From contig PYSS01000112.1 of the NCBI GenBank assembly GCA_003049465.1, positions 62,001 to 126,000 on the forward strand: a DNA stretch of 64,000 nt, read 5' to 3'. The notes beneath the pieces are model-generated. The model had not been told where the DNA came from and searched no databases. It was given only the letters and a program-made list of their open reading frames with translations. The position numbers and the translations under genes were made by a program. Below are positions 1 to 9,840 of the stretch, in pieces (within the stretch, counting starts at the first letter, position 1; each line of letters begins with the position of its first letter). The stretch comes from Magnaporthiopsis rhizophila. Its lineage: Eukaryota > Ascomycota > Sordariomycetes > Magnaporthales > Magnaporthaceae.

Positions 1-1464
1 ACCAGGGTGGTGACGTTATATGGCGATGAATGGTAGTCCGCGATGGGATGTTTTATCGACATGCTAACAGTTCGTGATGTTGGCTTTCGTTGAGATGGCG
101 ACGCGATCCTCTGTCGAACATGATGCGCGTTGCGTGTCGGCAAATGGATAACAGTACGGAGTGTAAGCAACTTCTTTGATAGGTCTTGACAATGACGTCT
201 GAAGATGGAAAGGGGCTCTCCAGTTCTTTGTACGCTGGCTGGAAGTGGAATAATGAGCTGGTGCGGAAAAAAGAAAAAAAAACAAAAATGCATGCAACTG
301 CAAGGGGAGACAGGTCGTGGTTTAGGCTAGCGTAGGGGGTATCGCTCAGAGGAGGGGAAAAAAAAAAAAAAAAGGAAGAACAAAAAAAAACGGAAGAACC
401 AAAAGAAAAGAGAGATGTCAAGAATCTCAGGCATATCCTTGCGGCCGCCTGGGTATGCTTCAACTCTTGATTAATACCATCATATACAAATGCAGGGGAA
501 GCTTGGGGAGAAATTGAGAGCGATCAGGCGGAAGGTCTGCACACTGTAAGCCAAGGTGGGGCTTTGCCGAAATGGAGTTGGGATGGCAGCTCGGGAGCGC
601 CAGCCAGAGCCCATCCCAGCTAATGAACTTGTATTCGCGTGCTATTCAATCTTCCAACGCTGTCGCCTCCTCCCGCAATGGGTAACCGGTCCCGTGTGCT
701 GCTGCTCCTTCCGTCGCTCGGTCGCCCCCTTTGGTCGAGGCATCGGACGGAAAACGCCTCTCAATCCGGCAGGACGGCACGCCACTTCTCGTTTGCCGGC
801 TCTTGGCCTGTTTGCCAAACCTTCCCGTTGACGTGAAGTCGACACCTCAACGCTCACCGTGCTTCAATCTGTATCGCTCGGCGAAAGCATCCGAGCCAGT
901 CCAGATCGCAACGTGCTCCCAGGCCAGCCTGTGACTGGCTGACCGTCAGGAAGGCCGCCGTCGGGCCAAGTGAGGCCAAGAAGGGCAGGGCGCCGTGTCG
1001 CGCCTTGCTGATTCGCGACGGCAAGGCTGGGCATTCGTCGCATATCCACAGCCAACCCACAGGCGATCGCAACTGGGTCTGTCAGGGTGTCAGGGTTTTC
1101 GGAAAAATTAAGGAACATGAAGGAGAAAAATCAGGACAGCGTGTGTGTGAGTGGAAACGATGGCAAAAAAAATATGCTGAGGGGCGAGGACCGCCGCGGG
1201 CCGTGGGTACCGGAGACGACCGACGGGACGTGGCAGATGGAGCGGAGCATGCCAGTACATGTAGTATACTCCAGGGTATAAAGATCATGTTCTCTTTGCG
1301 CTCTATCTGGTCCTCTCACACCTTCCGTCCCGGCCGTCCTCTTCGATCTCTCCCGCCACAGATATCGGGCCACTGCCGTGACTCTCCCTTCTTCCTCGGC
1401 GAACCGGGACCCCTTGCACTTCTCTTTCCGCCTTCTCCAGCCTTTGCCGTCGTCTGCCCTCGCG
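1..1464. other. Intergenic / upstream region, no gene supported
   Basis: Only short, low-complexity open frames occur here, including A-rich runs near 358-373 and 385-393. Nothing resembles a conserved protein. The distal part is probably the promoter and 5' leader of the phosphate permease gene; the stretch 1290-1460 is strongly pyrimidine-rich, as in many filamentous-fungal leaders. Confidence 0.5.
1277..1283 (+). promoter_or_regulatory. Possible TATA box of the phosphate permease gene
   Basis: TATAAAG is followed by a pyrimidine-rich stretch, a common arrangement at fungal transcription starts. It lies about 270 bases before the preferred ATG at 1551. This is inferred from motif and position only. 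Confidence 0.35.
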
Positions 1465-1505
1465 CCCCCCCCCCCNNNNNNNNNNNNNNNNNNNNNNNNC
1501 CCCCC

Positions 1506-1546
<41 letters not shown>
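1465..1546. repeat. Long poly-C tract containing a 24-base N gap
   Basis: Cytosines run almost without interruption from 1465 to 1546, with Ns at 1476-1499 and a single T near 1507. It ends five bases before the permease ATG. The true length is unknown because the gap is internal to the homopolymer. It probably lies in the 5' UTR or a leader intron. Confidence 0.9.
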
Positions 1547-1549
<3 letters not shown>

Positions 1550-1550
1550 C

Positions 1551-2475
1551 ATGGCAGTCCTCGAGCAGTACAGCTGGATCATTGGGATCATCAGCGTTGC
1601 CCTCTGCGCCAGCTCCTTCGGCAACGGCGCCAACGATGTGGCCAACGCATACGCCAACTCGGTGGCGGCTCGGACCATGACCATGCCCCAGGTTGGCATC
1701 CTGGCCATGTTCACCGAGTTCTTTGGCGCCGTCGCCCTGGGCAGCCGAGTCACGGGCACCATCAAGAACGACGTCATCGACCTGGGCCGCTTTCGAGCCA
1801 GCCCGTCGGTCTTGATCCTGGCCATGGGCTGCGTCGAGATGGCGAGCGCCGGCTTCCTGCTCGCCGCCACGAAGCTTGGCTTCCCCGTGTCCACCACCCA
1901 GAGCGTCGTCGGCGCCCTTGTTGGTGCCGGCATCGCCGCCAACTCCCAGATCTCGTGGGGCTGGAAGAAGGGCAGCGTTTCGCAGATCGCGGCCTCGTGG
2001 GTCGTGGCGCCCCTTATCGCCGCCGCCATCTCGGCCGCGCTCTTCGGGACTCTCAAGTTCGCCGTGCTTGAGCGCAAGAACTCTTTCGAGAAGGCCATGC
2101 GCGCCATCCCCTTCTATCTCGCGTTCACCGCCTCCATGCTGGCCCTCTTCATGACCGTCGAGGCGCCGGGAGCCCCCAGCCTCGAGGATCTCGGCGTTGG
2201 GACGGCTATCAGCATTGTTCTAGGGGTTTCTGTTGGTGTCCTGGCTCTGTCATACATCTTCTTTGTCCCTTACGCCCACCGCCGTCTCGCTATGGAAGAC
2301 TCCCGCATCCGCGCTCGGCACATAATTCTTGGGCCTCTTCTCCGCAGGAAGAACCCTCCCATCTTCTGGCCCGCCAAGGGTGACGCTGTCGTTGTCGACC
2401 ACTATGCCACCGCAGAACCTGTGGCCGACAACACCGCCAGTGGAGACCCGGAGAAGGCCAAGGCCGCCAGCGCCG

Positions 2476-2512
<37 letters not shown>

Positions 2513-3284
2513 AAATCGTGCCGACGATCCGGAGAGGGGCCAGCAAAAACAAGAACAAGTCGACGCCGCCCGGGTGCAGCGGCACAGGCGCAAGCCGGAG
2601 CCCGAAGAGAGATTCCTGGGCCCGACGGCACACCTCCCCATGTACAACCCCGGGCGGTTGTGGTCGTACGCCAAGTACTGGCTTCTGCAGGGCGTGACGC
2701 GCGACTGCGTGACGCACGTCGCGACGGAGCTTGAGTCCGTGCACGGGCGGGCGCGACGGTACGACAACCGCATCGAGCACCTCTGGACGTACGCGCAGAT
2801 CCCGTCCGCCGTGATGATGTCCATCGCGCACGGGTCCAACGACGTGGCGAACGCCGTCGGGCCCTGGGTCGCCGCCTACCAGACGTACCGGACCGGCGTC
2901 GTGTCCGAGGACACCGACACGCCCGTCTGGATCCTCGTCGTCGCCGGCTTCCTCCTCGGCTTCGGCTTCTGGTGCATGGGCCACCACATCGTGTCCGCCA
3001 TGGGCAACCGCCTGACCCAGCTCAGCCCGACGCGCGGCTTCTCCATGGAGCTCGGCGCCGCCATCACCGTGCTCATGGCCAGCCACCTAGCCCTACCCAT
3101 CAGCACGACCCAGACGCTGATGGGGGCCGTCTGCGGGGTGGGCCTGATGAACATGGACGCCGGCGCCGTCAACTGGCGGCAGATCGCCAAGATCGTCCTG
3201 GGATGGATCCTCACCCTGCCCTGCGCCGGTCTCCTGTCGGGCCTGCTATTTGCCATGGCCCTCAACACCCCGCACTTTGCCTAG
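1551..3284 (+). CDS. PHO-4/PHO89-type phosphate permease (Na+/phosphate symporter family)
   Basis: This is a 577-residue, intronless integral plasma-membrane protein of the PHO-4 family (Neurospora PHO-4, yeast PHO89), importing inorganic phosphate with a cation. Two copies of the family signature are visible: GANDVANAYANSV near residues 24-36 and HGSNDVANAVGPWV near 424-437. They lie in the duplicated N- and C-terminal membrane halves. The halves are joined by a long hydrophilic loop with an 11-serine run from an AGC microsatellite. The start at 1551 is chosen because it immediately precedes the first membrane segment; the frame is open further upstream through the poly-C/N gap, but that extension is low-complexity and unlikely to be coding. 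The sequence ends cleanly after a last membrane helix. Confidence 0.93.
2478..2510 (+). repeat. (AGC)11 trinucleotide microsatellite encoding poly-Ser
   Basis: Eleven perfect AGC codons lie in the cytoplasmic loop of the phosphate permease. This is a likely site of length variation that would not disturb the frame. Confidence 0.95.
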
Positions 3285-3559
3285 AATTAGAAGTGCCGAG
3301 TCCAGGCCCCGATAATGTTGCCCCCTAGGTAGTGGGGACTTGTAGGCCTAAATTTGGGGTTTCGCTTTTGTTCGGTGTGTTTAAAAATGCAGCCGGAGTT
3401 AGAAGGGGCCTCAGAATTGGTGCCCGCTGTAAATTGGTAAAAGCTGTGAAGATACATATTATGGTAAACAACATGCATGATACGGTTTGATGGATGTTGG
3501 GCCGTTCCCACGATTCCGCCCGGATGAACGGGAAACACATCTCCCCCAAGCACCATGGC

Positions 3560-4443
3560 TCACTGAACAAGGACCTGCTTCTCCTTCTTCAGCTGCTCGA
3601 CAAAGCTGACGGGAACCTTGAGCACCTGCGCCACGATATCGGGCGGAGTCAGCGCGAGCCACTGCGTCAGCGGAATGTCGGCCACCCGGTCCGATCTGTA
3701 GATCTCGATCCAAACCAGATCTTCCGTGTCGGATGTATTCTCGATGTAGTGTCTTGTATGTGCAAAAAGTCAGTCAGCATTGTTGCTGCATACGGCGTGT
3801 ATTGGTCAAGAAGGATTCAGCTCACCCAGAGTTGTCCGGAAACGCAGCCGTGTCGCCCGGTTGGAAGTCGAACGTGCGCGAGTTTGCGTTGCCGATGAAA
3901 ACGGTAGCGCGGCCCGTTCCTCTGTGGAAGTAGAGCCATTCCTCTGCCTAAAGTCCACGGCTTATTAGCCGGGTTCAACCACGCCCCTTTTGGTCGCCCC
4001 GCGTGCATACATTCGGATGCCAGTGAAGCTCCCTCAGTCCCCCCGGCTTGAGCGTCACAAAAGTGGCCGCGATGGTCTTGCTGGCTGGGAAGTTGGTGGA
4101 GTCGATCTTGCGGAACTCGCCGCCGTTGCCGGGGACGGCCTCGGCCTTGTGCTGCAGCGTGCGGTACACAAACGACGCGTTCCCCTGCAGCCTCGTCCCT
4201 GCCGCCGCATCAGTACCACTACCGGATGTCGTCACGTTGCGGGTCGCGACGGTGCCGTTCTGGATGTTGGGGTTCGTGGCTGGCAGGTTGGCAAAGACGG
4301 ACTCGTTGACGCCAAAGTTGCGAGCCAGGATCCTGCGCGGCGTCTTGGCCAGCCAGTCGTCGACGTTGAAGGTGGTTCTATTGTTTTTATTTTCGGCGGT
4401 CGGTTACTTGGTCTTCTTCTCTTTCTTCTTCGCGGCACTGCCA

Positions 4444-4478
<35 letters not shown>

Positions 4479-5278
4479 GGTCGGCAGCGGGCGGCTGTGA
4501 GTTCACTCACCCAACCTTGTCAAAGTCCGGGTCATCAAACACCAAGAGGTACTCGCTGTCCTCGGCGATACCCTGAACGGTATGTCCGACTCCTTTGGGA
4601 AAGTACCAAATGTCCCCATAGTTCAAGATGGCATCCTCGTACCTCCCAAAATCGTCCACCGCAGATATTCTAATCTGCCCCGCATAGACGAATCCCCATT
4701 CTGCCTGTTTCGGGTCACAAGTACACACGTAAGTCGGTCGGCCAATGCATCAAGGGTCTCGGCATTTACCCCGATAAAAAAAGGGACGTGCTAGCATACG
4801 ACCCGATGCCAATGCAGCTCCCGGATGGCACCCCGCTTCAGGTGCTGCTGCGCCGCGGCGATGTCATGGCTCTGCGGCAGGTCCTGGATGACCTGCTGGC
4901 GCGACCAGCCGCCAGGGAAGATCTTGGTCTTGGAGGCGGAGAAGCTCCATTTGAGGTTCGGCACCGTGCCGCTGTCGGTCGACTGCTGGCCCAGGTTGTC
5001 TGGGTTTTGCACGTCCAGCGCCCGGTTGGTCCCGCCTGGGGTGGGCGGACTACAGATCAGCGTCTCTTCCGGCTGCCTGACGTCTTCTGTGCTAAAATAT
5101 GATGTCAAGGAAATGAGGACAGGTTCTTACCGACGATCTGGGCACCTCGGCTGTCGGCGCTGATGGGCTGTCCGGTGACGAACTGGGCATCCCTTCTGAT
5201 CAGCTTGGCGTCCAGTTCTCCTTGGAGTCCAACTACGCTGCCGAGGAGGAGCGCCGGCGTAAAAAGAACTCCGCGCAT
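3560..5278 (-). CDS. Secreted bicupin oxalate decarboxylase
   Basis: The enzyme converts oxalate to formate and CO2 in a Mn-dependent reaction outside the cell or in the wall. Six exons give 436 residues: 5278-5131, 5086-4800, 4704-4511, 4377-4011, 3947-3826, 3752-3560. All junctions are GT-AG and the summed length is a multiple of three. The N-terminus (MRGVLFTPALLLGSVVGLQG) is a signal peptide. Both cupin barrels are visible: HWHRVAEWGFVY then PKGVGHTV in the first, HWHPNAEEWLYF then FPDNSGHYIEN in the second. Each supplies the His-x-His, Glu and distal His metal ligands expected in the family. Length fits fungal oxalate decarboxylases. Intron 3 contains a 28-base homopolymer (A on the + strand). 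Oxalate oxidase activity cannot be excluded, but bicupin fungal members are normally decarboxylases. Confidence 0.9.
4448..4475. repeat. 28-base poly-A tract inside an oxalate decarboxylase intron
   Basis: The run lies wholly within intron 3 (4378-4510) of the minus-strand gene, where it reads as a poly-T polypyrimidine stretch upstream of the acceptor. Confidence 0.9.
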
Positions 5279-5978
5279 GTTGGCTGGGATGGATTACGGC
5301 GAGCACACCACTTGGGGAGATTTGCCTGGCACAAGAGTAGTCGAACAGCTTGGGCCCTAGGGCCGATCCATCTCTCAATTATATATCCGTGAGAGATGCA
5401 CGCCGCACAGTGGTGAAGAGTCAGTTACAGCATATTGGCTAAAGATGGCTACATCGGCAGCCCGGCCAATCCAGTCTGACGAAGGCGTGTGATATCGATT
5501 TACCGTCGGATGCATAGGCTCGTATGCGAGGGCGCTGGTCCTTGGCGATTGTAGTCGCTTGCCACCTTCTGCGGGAGGCTACGAGTGTAACCCTCCCTTT
5601 CTTCACAACAACCCGGTCTCCAGGGCGTGGTCGAAAATAGCCCGTCTTGCGTGATTGCTAGGTATGCAACCCCCACGATCACGACATCCGGTGCGGTATC
5701 AGAAGCGAATTGGATCTCCCGTTGCTCGAAGCAGCAAGAGGCTAAATGATTACTTTTCTCGACAGTGTGGCATACAAACCCTTATGTCACTAAAACGCCG
5801 AAGTCAAGAACTAGAAATAAGTCGCAGTTATTAGGTGGTAGATTAAGTAGTCGAAATTAATTGCTAAAATTGGGTGGATAGCAGAGCAAAGGCGTACAGT
5901 TTCCTCCGTACCCATCCATAGCTGATCTATCCAATCCTTTTCCCGAGTGTCGATGAACTAAACTCCCCACACCTATAA
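5279..5978. other. Intergenic, no gene seen
   Basis: This is the promoter region of the oxalate decarboxylase gene followed by the 3' flank of the F-box gene. The part 5770-5900 is AT-richer. No conserved open frame is present. Confidence 0.5.
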
Positions 5979-8312
5979 TTACTCCTCCCACCAAGGCGTG
6001 CTCGGGTCCTCCTGCTCCCGCTCCCAGTCCCTCCTGCCCTCGAGGGCCTCTTCGTAAAACTCCGGGCTCAAGGCGTTGAGGAGGTCACAGTCGATAAAGA
6101 AGCCGCCCAGCGTCGGGTCCTCAGGCATCACAAAGTCGTACTGGCGCGTGGCGGGGTCCAGGCGCACGGGGACCGGGATGTGGTTGTCATTGTGGCGCAC
6201 GCGCGGAAACGGCGGGATGCCGCCGTCGCCGAGCTCCTGGGCGTACCGGGTGGCGAGGGCATGGAGGCCCTTGGCGCCGTAGGCCAGCACCGTGAGCTCC
6301 CAATTCAGCGGCGTCGGCTCGGCCCGGTCGCCCTTGGACTCGTCCCAGTCCTCGTAGTGCTCTTCGGGCGCCTCCCATGTGAACAAGGGCTCGTCGATGA
6401 GGGCGCCCTTGCGCCAGCGCGTGAGAATCCAGATGGTCGTTGGGCGGGCGAAGGGGTAATCCGCGGGCACCCGCCAGTAGACGGCGCCCTTGAAGGCGCG
6501 GCTCTTGTAGGGCCGGTATGCCCAGTACGGCGCCGTCCGGTAACGGCGTCCCGGATCATCTTCATCGTAATCATCATCCTCGTCCGAGGCGTCATCGCCT
6601 TCACTGCCCTCCTCCTTCTCCTCCTCGTCGCCGTCCTCAGGCTCAGCGGTGGGAGCATCATCCATCACCACGTCCCCGTCGTCATCCCGGCGGCCCTCTT
6701 TCTCTTCGTCATAGTCAGAGTCGGGGAATCGAGTATCCCAGCTGGCGAACTGGCCTGCGGTGACCAGGTCGTCCAGAACGCGAACAAGCTCTGCCTCTTC
6801 CCCTTCGTCTTCCTTGCGCCCTTTCTCGGCCCAACCGTTGCCACCGCCCTGATCATCAAGGGCATGATGCAGCAAACTGCACGACCCCTCGTCCATGAAT
6901 GGGTCGCACCTGTGATCCCGCACGTAGAAGTCGTCGGATTGCGGCAGCTTGAAGGGTTGGTCGGCGGACCCGGAGAAATTGGTAAAGCCCTTTGTCTCGC
7001 CTTTGTACACCACGACCCCGTCCTCGATTATGACAAATTCCTCGACTCTCGGGACGTCGTCCTGAACCAGGGCCCGCATGATCTGGACTGTCGTCTTGCA
7101 GTTCTCGAGGCGAAGAGTACGGATGCCCCCGCCGTGGCTCTTCAGCATGTTCACGAGAAACGCCGAGAGGTCAGCGTGCTGCTCGTAGTTTTTGATGATC
7201 AGGACCTCGAGGCAGAGCCAGACGGCGACCTGGCCGGCACCCTGCCTCATCAGGTACTCCAGGGGTGTGTACTGCACGTGGTCGCGAAAGGCCCACGCCT
7301 TCCAGTCCAGGCAGAGCTTGCGCAGATATCGGGCCTTGAACAGCTCCTTCGACAGGCTGGTGAGGTCGTCCTTCATCGTCTGCCATTCCTGGCTGGCCAA
7401 CGATAGCGGCGTGGGAGACTCTCTTGAGTTGGCTAGAGACAGCGAGAGCTCCTGGACGTACTGCAGCCCGCCGCCGCAGTCCTCCAACTCGTAAGCCAGG
7501 CGCCCGAAACTGGGATATTCGCTCTCTCCCCAGACAAGGGTGGGCACGATCCCGTCCGGCCCGGTTCCCGGTGGGCCGGCCACTTTCCCGATCGCTTCGA
7601 TTGCTCGAGTGGCGAATTCTGCGCCTCCGCCGTCGTTGACGAACGAGTCCTCGATGTAGTGGGGGTGGAAGCTACGAAGGTTATACGATGTGAACTCGTA
7701 GCCTCCTGGGCTCTTCCACACGACCCGGTCTCGGGGCATCGGTGTAACCTCTACCCTCGTGAGCTTGGGCATGGAATGAAGGGCCAGAGTAAAGGGAACT
7801 ACGAAGTTCAACTTGCTCGAGGCGTACAGGCCCGGACCATCCTCGGGAGGCTCAAGCCAGAACATAAGGTTGATGGGGTCGTTGAGCGCTCCCACCAGCT
7901 CCTGGCGTAGCCAACGGTAGTCGTCCCTAGCGTTTTCTGGCGGCGACATGCTCTCGATATCGTTGATAACCACTGGTGGCAGGTCGAGCCACCGGAGCGT
8001 CCTAACAGAGCCTGCCAGCTCAGGCGAGCCCGCGATGCTCAAGAATTTGCTGCGGTCCGCCCAGAGCGTGGAGCAGATGACGGTGTCGAAGAGGACGGGG
8101 GTAACTTGGTCGCGCCACTTTTTGCAGACGAGCCGCAGTGACTTCAAGTCACGCTTCGACAAGCCGCCTTCCTCGATTACCAGCCGGAGAATCTCATTGG
8201 GGCACCCGTTTGGGAAGTACACCGGGGCCTGCTTTGCCCGCCGCAGCGAGCCCGCACGGGTCTCGACCATGGTGGTGGCTCGAGAGCTTGCTTGCTGGGG
8301 AGCCGGTAACAC
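5979..8312 (-). CDS. F-box domain protein with acidic linker
   Basis: This is an intronless frame of 777 residues. An F-box-like segment lies near residues 33-75 (PNEILRLVIEEGGLSKRDL through LRLVCKKWRDQVTP), so the protein probably recruits a substrate to an SCF ubiquitin ligase through Skp1. The middle has weak leucine-rich, LRR-like character (for example LRKLCLDWKAW and IRTLRLENCKT), as in many fungal F-box proteins. Residues about 530-590 form an Asp/Glu-dense linker. The C-terminal part (about 600-777) is conserved-looking but unknown to me. An alternative start, 14 codons downstream at 8270, begins MVETRAG and may be the real one. The substrate cannot be inferred. Confidence 0.8.
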   Translation of the reverse strand: MLPAPQQASSRATTMVETRAGSLRRAKQAPVYFPNGCPNEILRLVIEEGGLSKRDLKSLRLVCKKWRDQVTPVLFDTVICSTLWADRSKFLSIAGSPELAGSVRTLRWLDLPPVVINDIESMSPPENARDDYRWLRQELVGALNDPINLMFWLEPPEDGPGLYASSKLNFVVPFTLALHSMPKLTRVEVTPMPRDRVVWKSPGGYEFTSYNLRSFHPHYIEDSFVNDGGGAEFATRAIEAIGKVAGPPGTGPDGIVPTLVWGESEYPSFGRLAYELEDCGGGLQYVQELSLSLANSRESPTPLSLASQEWQTMKDDLTSLSKELFKARYLRKLCLDWKAWAFRDHVQYTPLEYLMRQGAGQVAVWLCLEVLIIKNYEQHADLSAFLVNMLKSHGGGIRTLRLENCKTTVQIMRALVQDDVPRVEEFVIIEDGVVVYKGETKGFTNFSGSADQPFKLPQSDDFYVRDHRCDPFMDEGSCSLLHHALDDQGGGNGWAEKGRKEDEGEEAELVRVLDDLVTAGQFASWDTRFPDSDYDEEKEGRRDDDGDVVMDDAPTAEPEDGDEEEKEEGSEGDDASDEDDDYDEDDPGRRYRTAPYWAYRPYKSRAFKGAVYWRVPADYPFARPTTIWILTRWRKGALIDEPLFTWEAPEEHYEDWDESKGDRAEPTPLNWELTVLAYGAKGLHALATRYAQELGDGGIPPFPRVRHNDNHIPVPVRLDPATRQYDFVMPEDPTLGGFFIDCDLLNALSPEFYEEALEGRRDWEREQEDPSTPWWEE

Positions 8313-8934
8313 TGGATGCTCGCGAGAAGTCTGCGTGGAGGCTCGAAGCTATGTGCGCCAGTGAGCGAGATCCAGGGGTGTCGTGACCAAGCATCATCCT
8401 TCACGGCGACGAGCGGCATGCGGAAAGGGGCTTTATATACTACATGAGACCAACTTCACAATAGATCTGTGCTGCATACAGCTTTCCCTTTTTGCCGCAG
8501 ATAGCCAACCGCGGCCGGCCTGGATCAAAGGCACGGCATAAGTACAGTCATGAGCTTTTGGATCACAGCGCAGGTGTGGCGTGCTATCCTGGCCGTATGA
8601 AGGGCGTTTACGATTGCTTGTGTTTGCCATGTTGATCCCATTCAGAAGCCTGGTCGCAATAAGCCGAAGCAGTTTTAATACAAAGAGGTCGATCTAGGTG
8701 ATGGACAACAAAGACGCCGATGTGGATTTGATACGAGTCTTTGTGCTTGGCAGCTAGTGACAGCCCTGTCCCTGGTTGGACCTGGCCTAAAGAAAAACAG
8801 GGGCTAGCTGAAAAAAGGAGCAGGCCGAAAATAGAGACATCCAACAACCACAAGTGGGGACGGGCGAGACACGGCCTGTTTTGTCCATTCACAAGTCCGC
8901 CTCCCAACCAGCGGTCAGTACCTTGACTCAAGAG
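8313..8934. other. Intergenic, no gene seen
   Basis: This is the upstream flank of the F-box gene and of tRNA-Thr. A TATATA-like run near 8434-8440 could serve the minus-strand F-box gene. Short open frames here have no recognisable composition. Confidence 0.4.
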
Positions 8935-9034
8935 GCCCGCTTGGCTTAGTGGTAAAGCGTATCACTAGTAGTGTTCTGGAGCCATCTAGAATTGCGGTGA
9001 TGATAAGATCGTCAGTTCGATTCTGACAGTGGGC
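8935..9034 (+). tRNA. tRNA-Thr(AGT) with 29-nt intron
   Basis: The acceptor stem GCCCGCT pairs with AGTGGGC (one G-T wobble). The D arm contains the GGCTTAGTGGTAAAGC box A. The anticodon stem TATCA/TGATA encloses loop CTAGTA plus A, giving anticodon AGT. The T arm is GTCAG-TTCGATT-CTGAC. The intron at 8971-8999 lies one base 3' of the anticodon, the standard nuclear position. The mature length is 71 nt before CCA addition. Confidence 0.93.
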
Positions 9035-9840
9035 AATCGGACTTATCGTTTTTGCTCCTGAGTGTGGTGGACGGTGGCGTTTTGCGAGGCAGTGGTTGGT
9101 GAGCCATAAAGCTTGGGCACGCCTGGTGTGCTATATCTTGCAGATGGGCATCTCGTCTGTAGTGAGGCCCGAGAATAAATTAATTACAGGTAGAATAGAA
9201 AGGAACAAATGGAATTTGAAAAAGGAGTGATCTGACGTTGTACAGCCGCCCAGCCTGGCAAAGTTGAGCTTTTGCGTGTGCTCCGAGCTGTCGAAGCGGA
9301 CGCGACGCATGTCGCCTTCACCGCAGCTTAACTTCTTCCACCCCTTTTCGACCCGGCCTCATTATTCTATGCAACGAGATGACCGCCATATAGTGTAATA
9401 GATCCAACGAGCGGTCACGGAGACTCTAGATATCTTTACGAAGCAGAAAAGGAACCTACCCGGGTCTAGTCGAGGCAGGCATTGGGAAAAAAAAAAAAAA
9501 AAAAACAAGGAAAGGCGAGCCAATGCATTAAATGGGTTGTGCAAATGCCGCTCAACAGGGCAGAGGAAATGAGAAGCGAAGTTCTTGAAAACCCCAGGAA
9601 TGAATTAACGCCACGCCGATGCTATGATGCAGTGCCAACATCGGTTGGATGCAGGAGAGAAGAAACGAAAAGAAAGTCTATCTCGAGCCAGATGGCGCCA
9701 CCAAGCGCCACACTTCGATTGATTCAGAAATCTCACCAAAGTTGGGGGTGTCTTTTCGACCAAAACGGGATGAGTGAGGAACAAGAAGAGCAAGAGGGGA
9801 AGAAGGAGGAGGAGGGAAAAAGGGGAAGATATAACAGAAC
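9035..9840. other. Intergenic, no gene seen
   Basis: This holds the tRNA terminator and the 3' flank of the kinesin gene. It includes an A-run near 9485-9505 and an AG-rich stretch near 9776-9830. No supported gene. Confidence 0.45.
9049..9053 (+). terminator. Pol III terminator of tRNA-Thr
   Basis: A run of five T residues starts 15 bases after the end of the tRNA. Confidence 0.6.

Noticed and set aside
1005..1550. Extension of the phosphate permease frame upstream through the poly-C/N region
   Set aside because: The extension depends on an unknown-length gap and encodes low-complexity Arg/Pro-rich text unlike any permease N-terminus.
2250..3086. 278-codon minus frame opposite the phosphate permease
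   Set aside because: Composition mirrors the real gene on the other strand (Ala/Gly/His-rich).
6180..7406. 408-codon + strand frame opposite the F-box gene
   Set aside because: It lies entirely antisense to a longer conserved frame and has no motifs.
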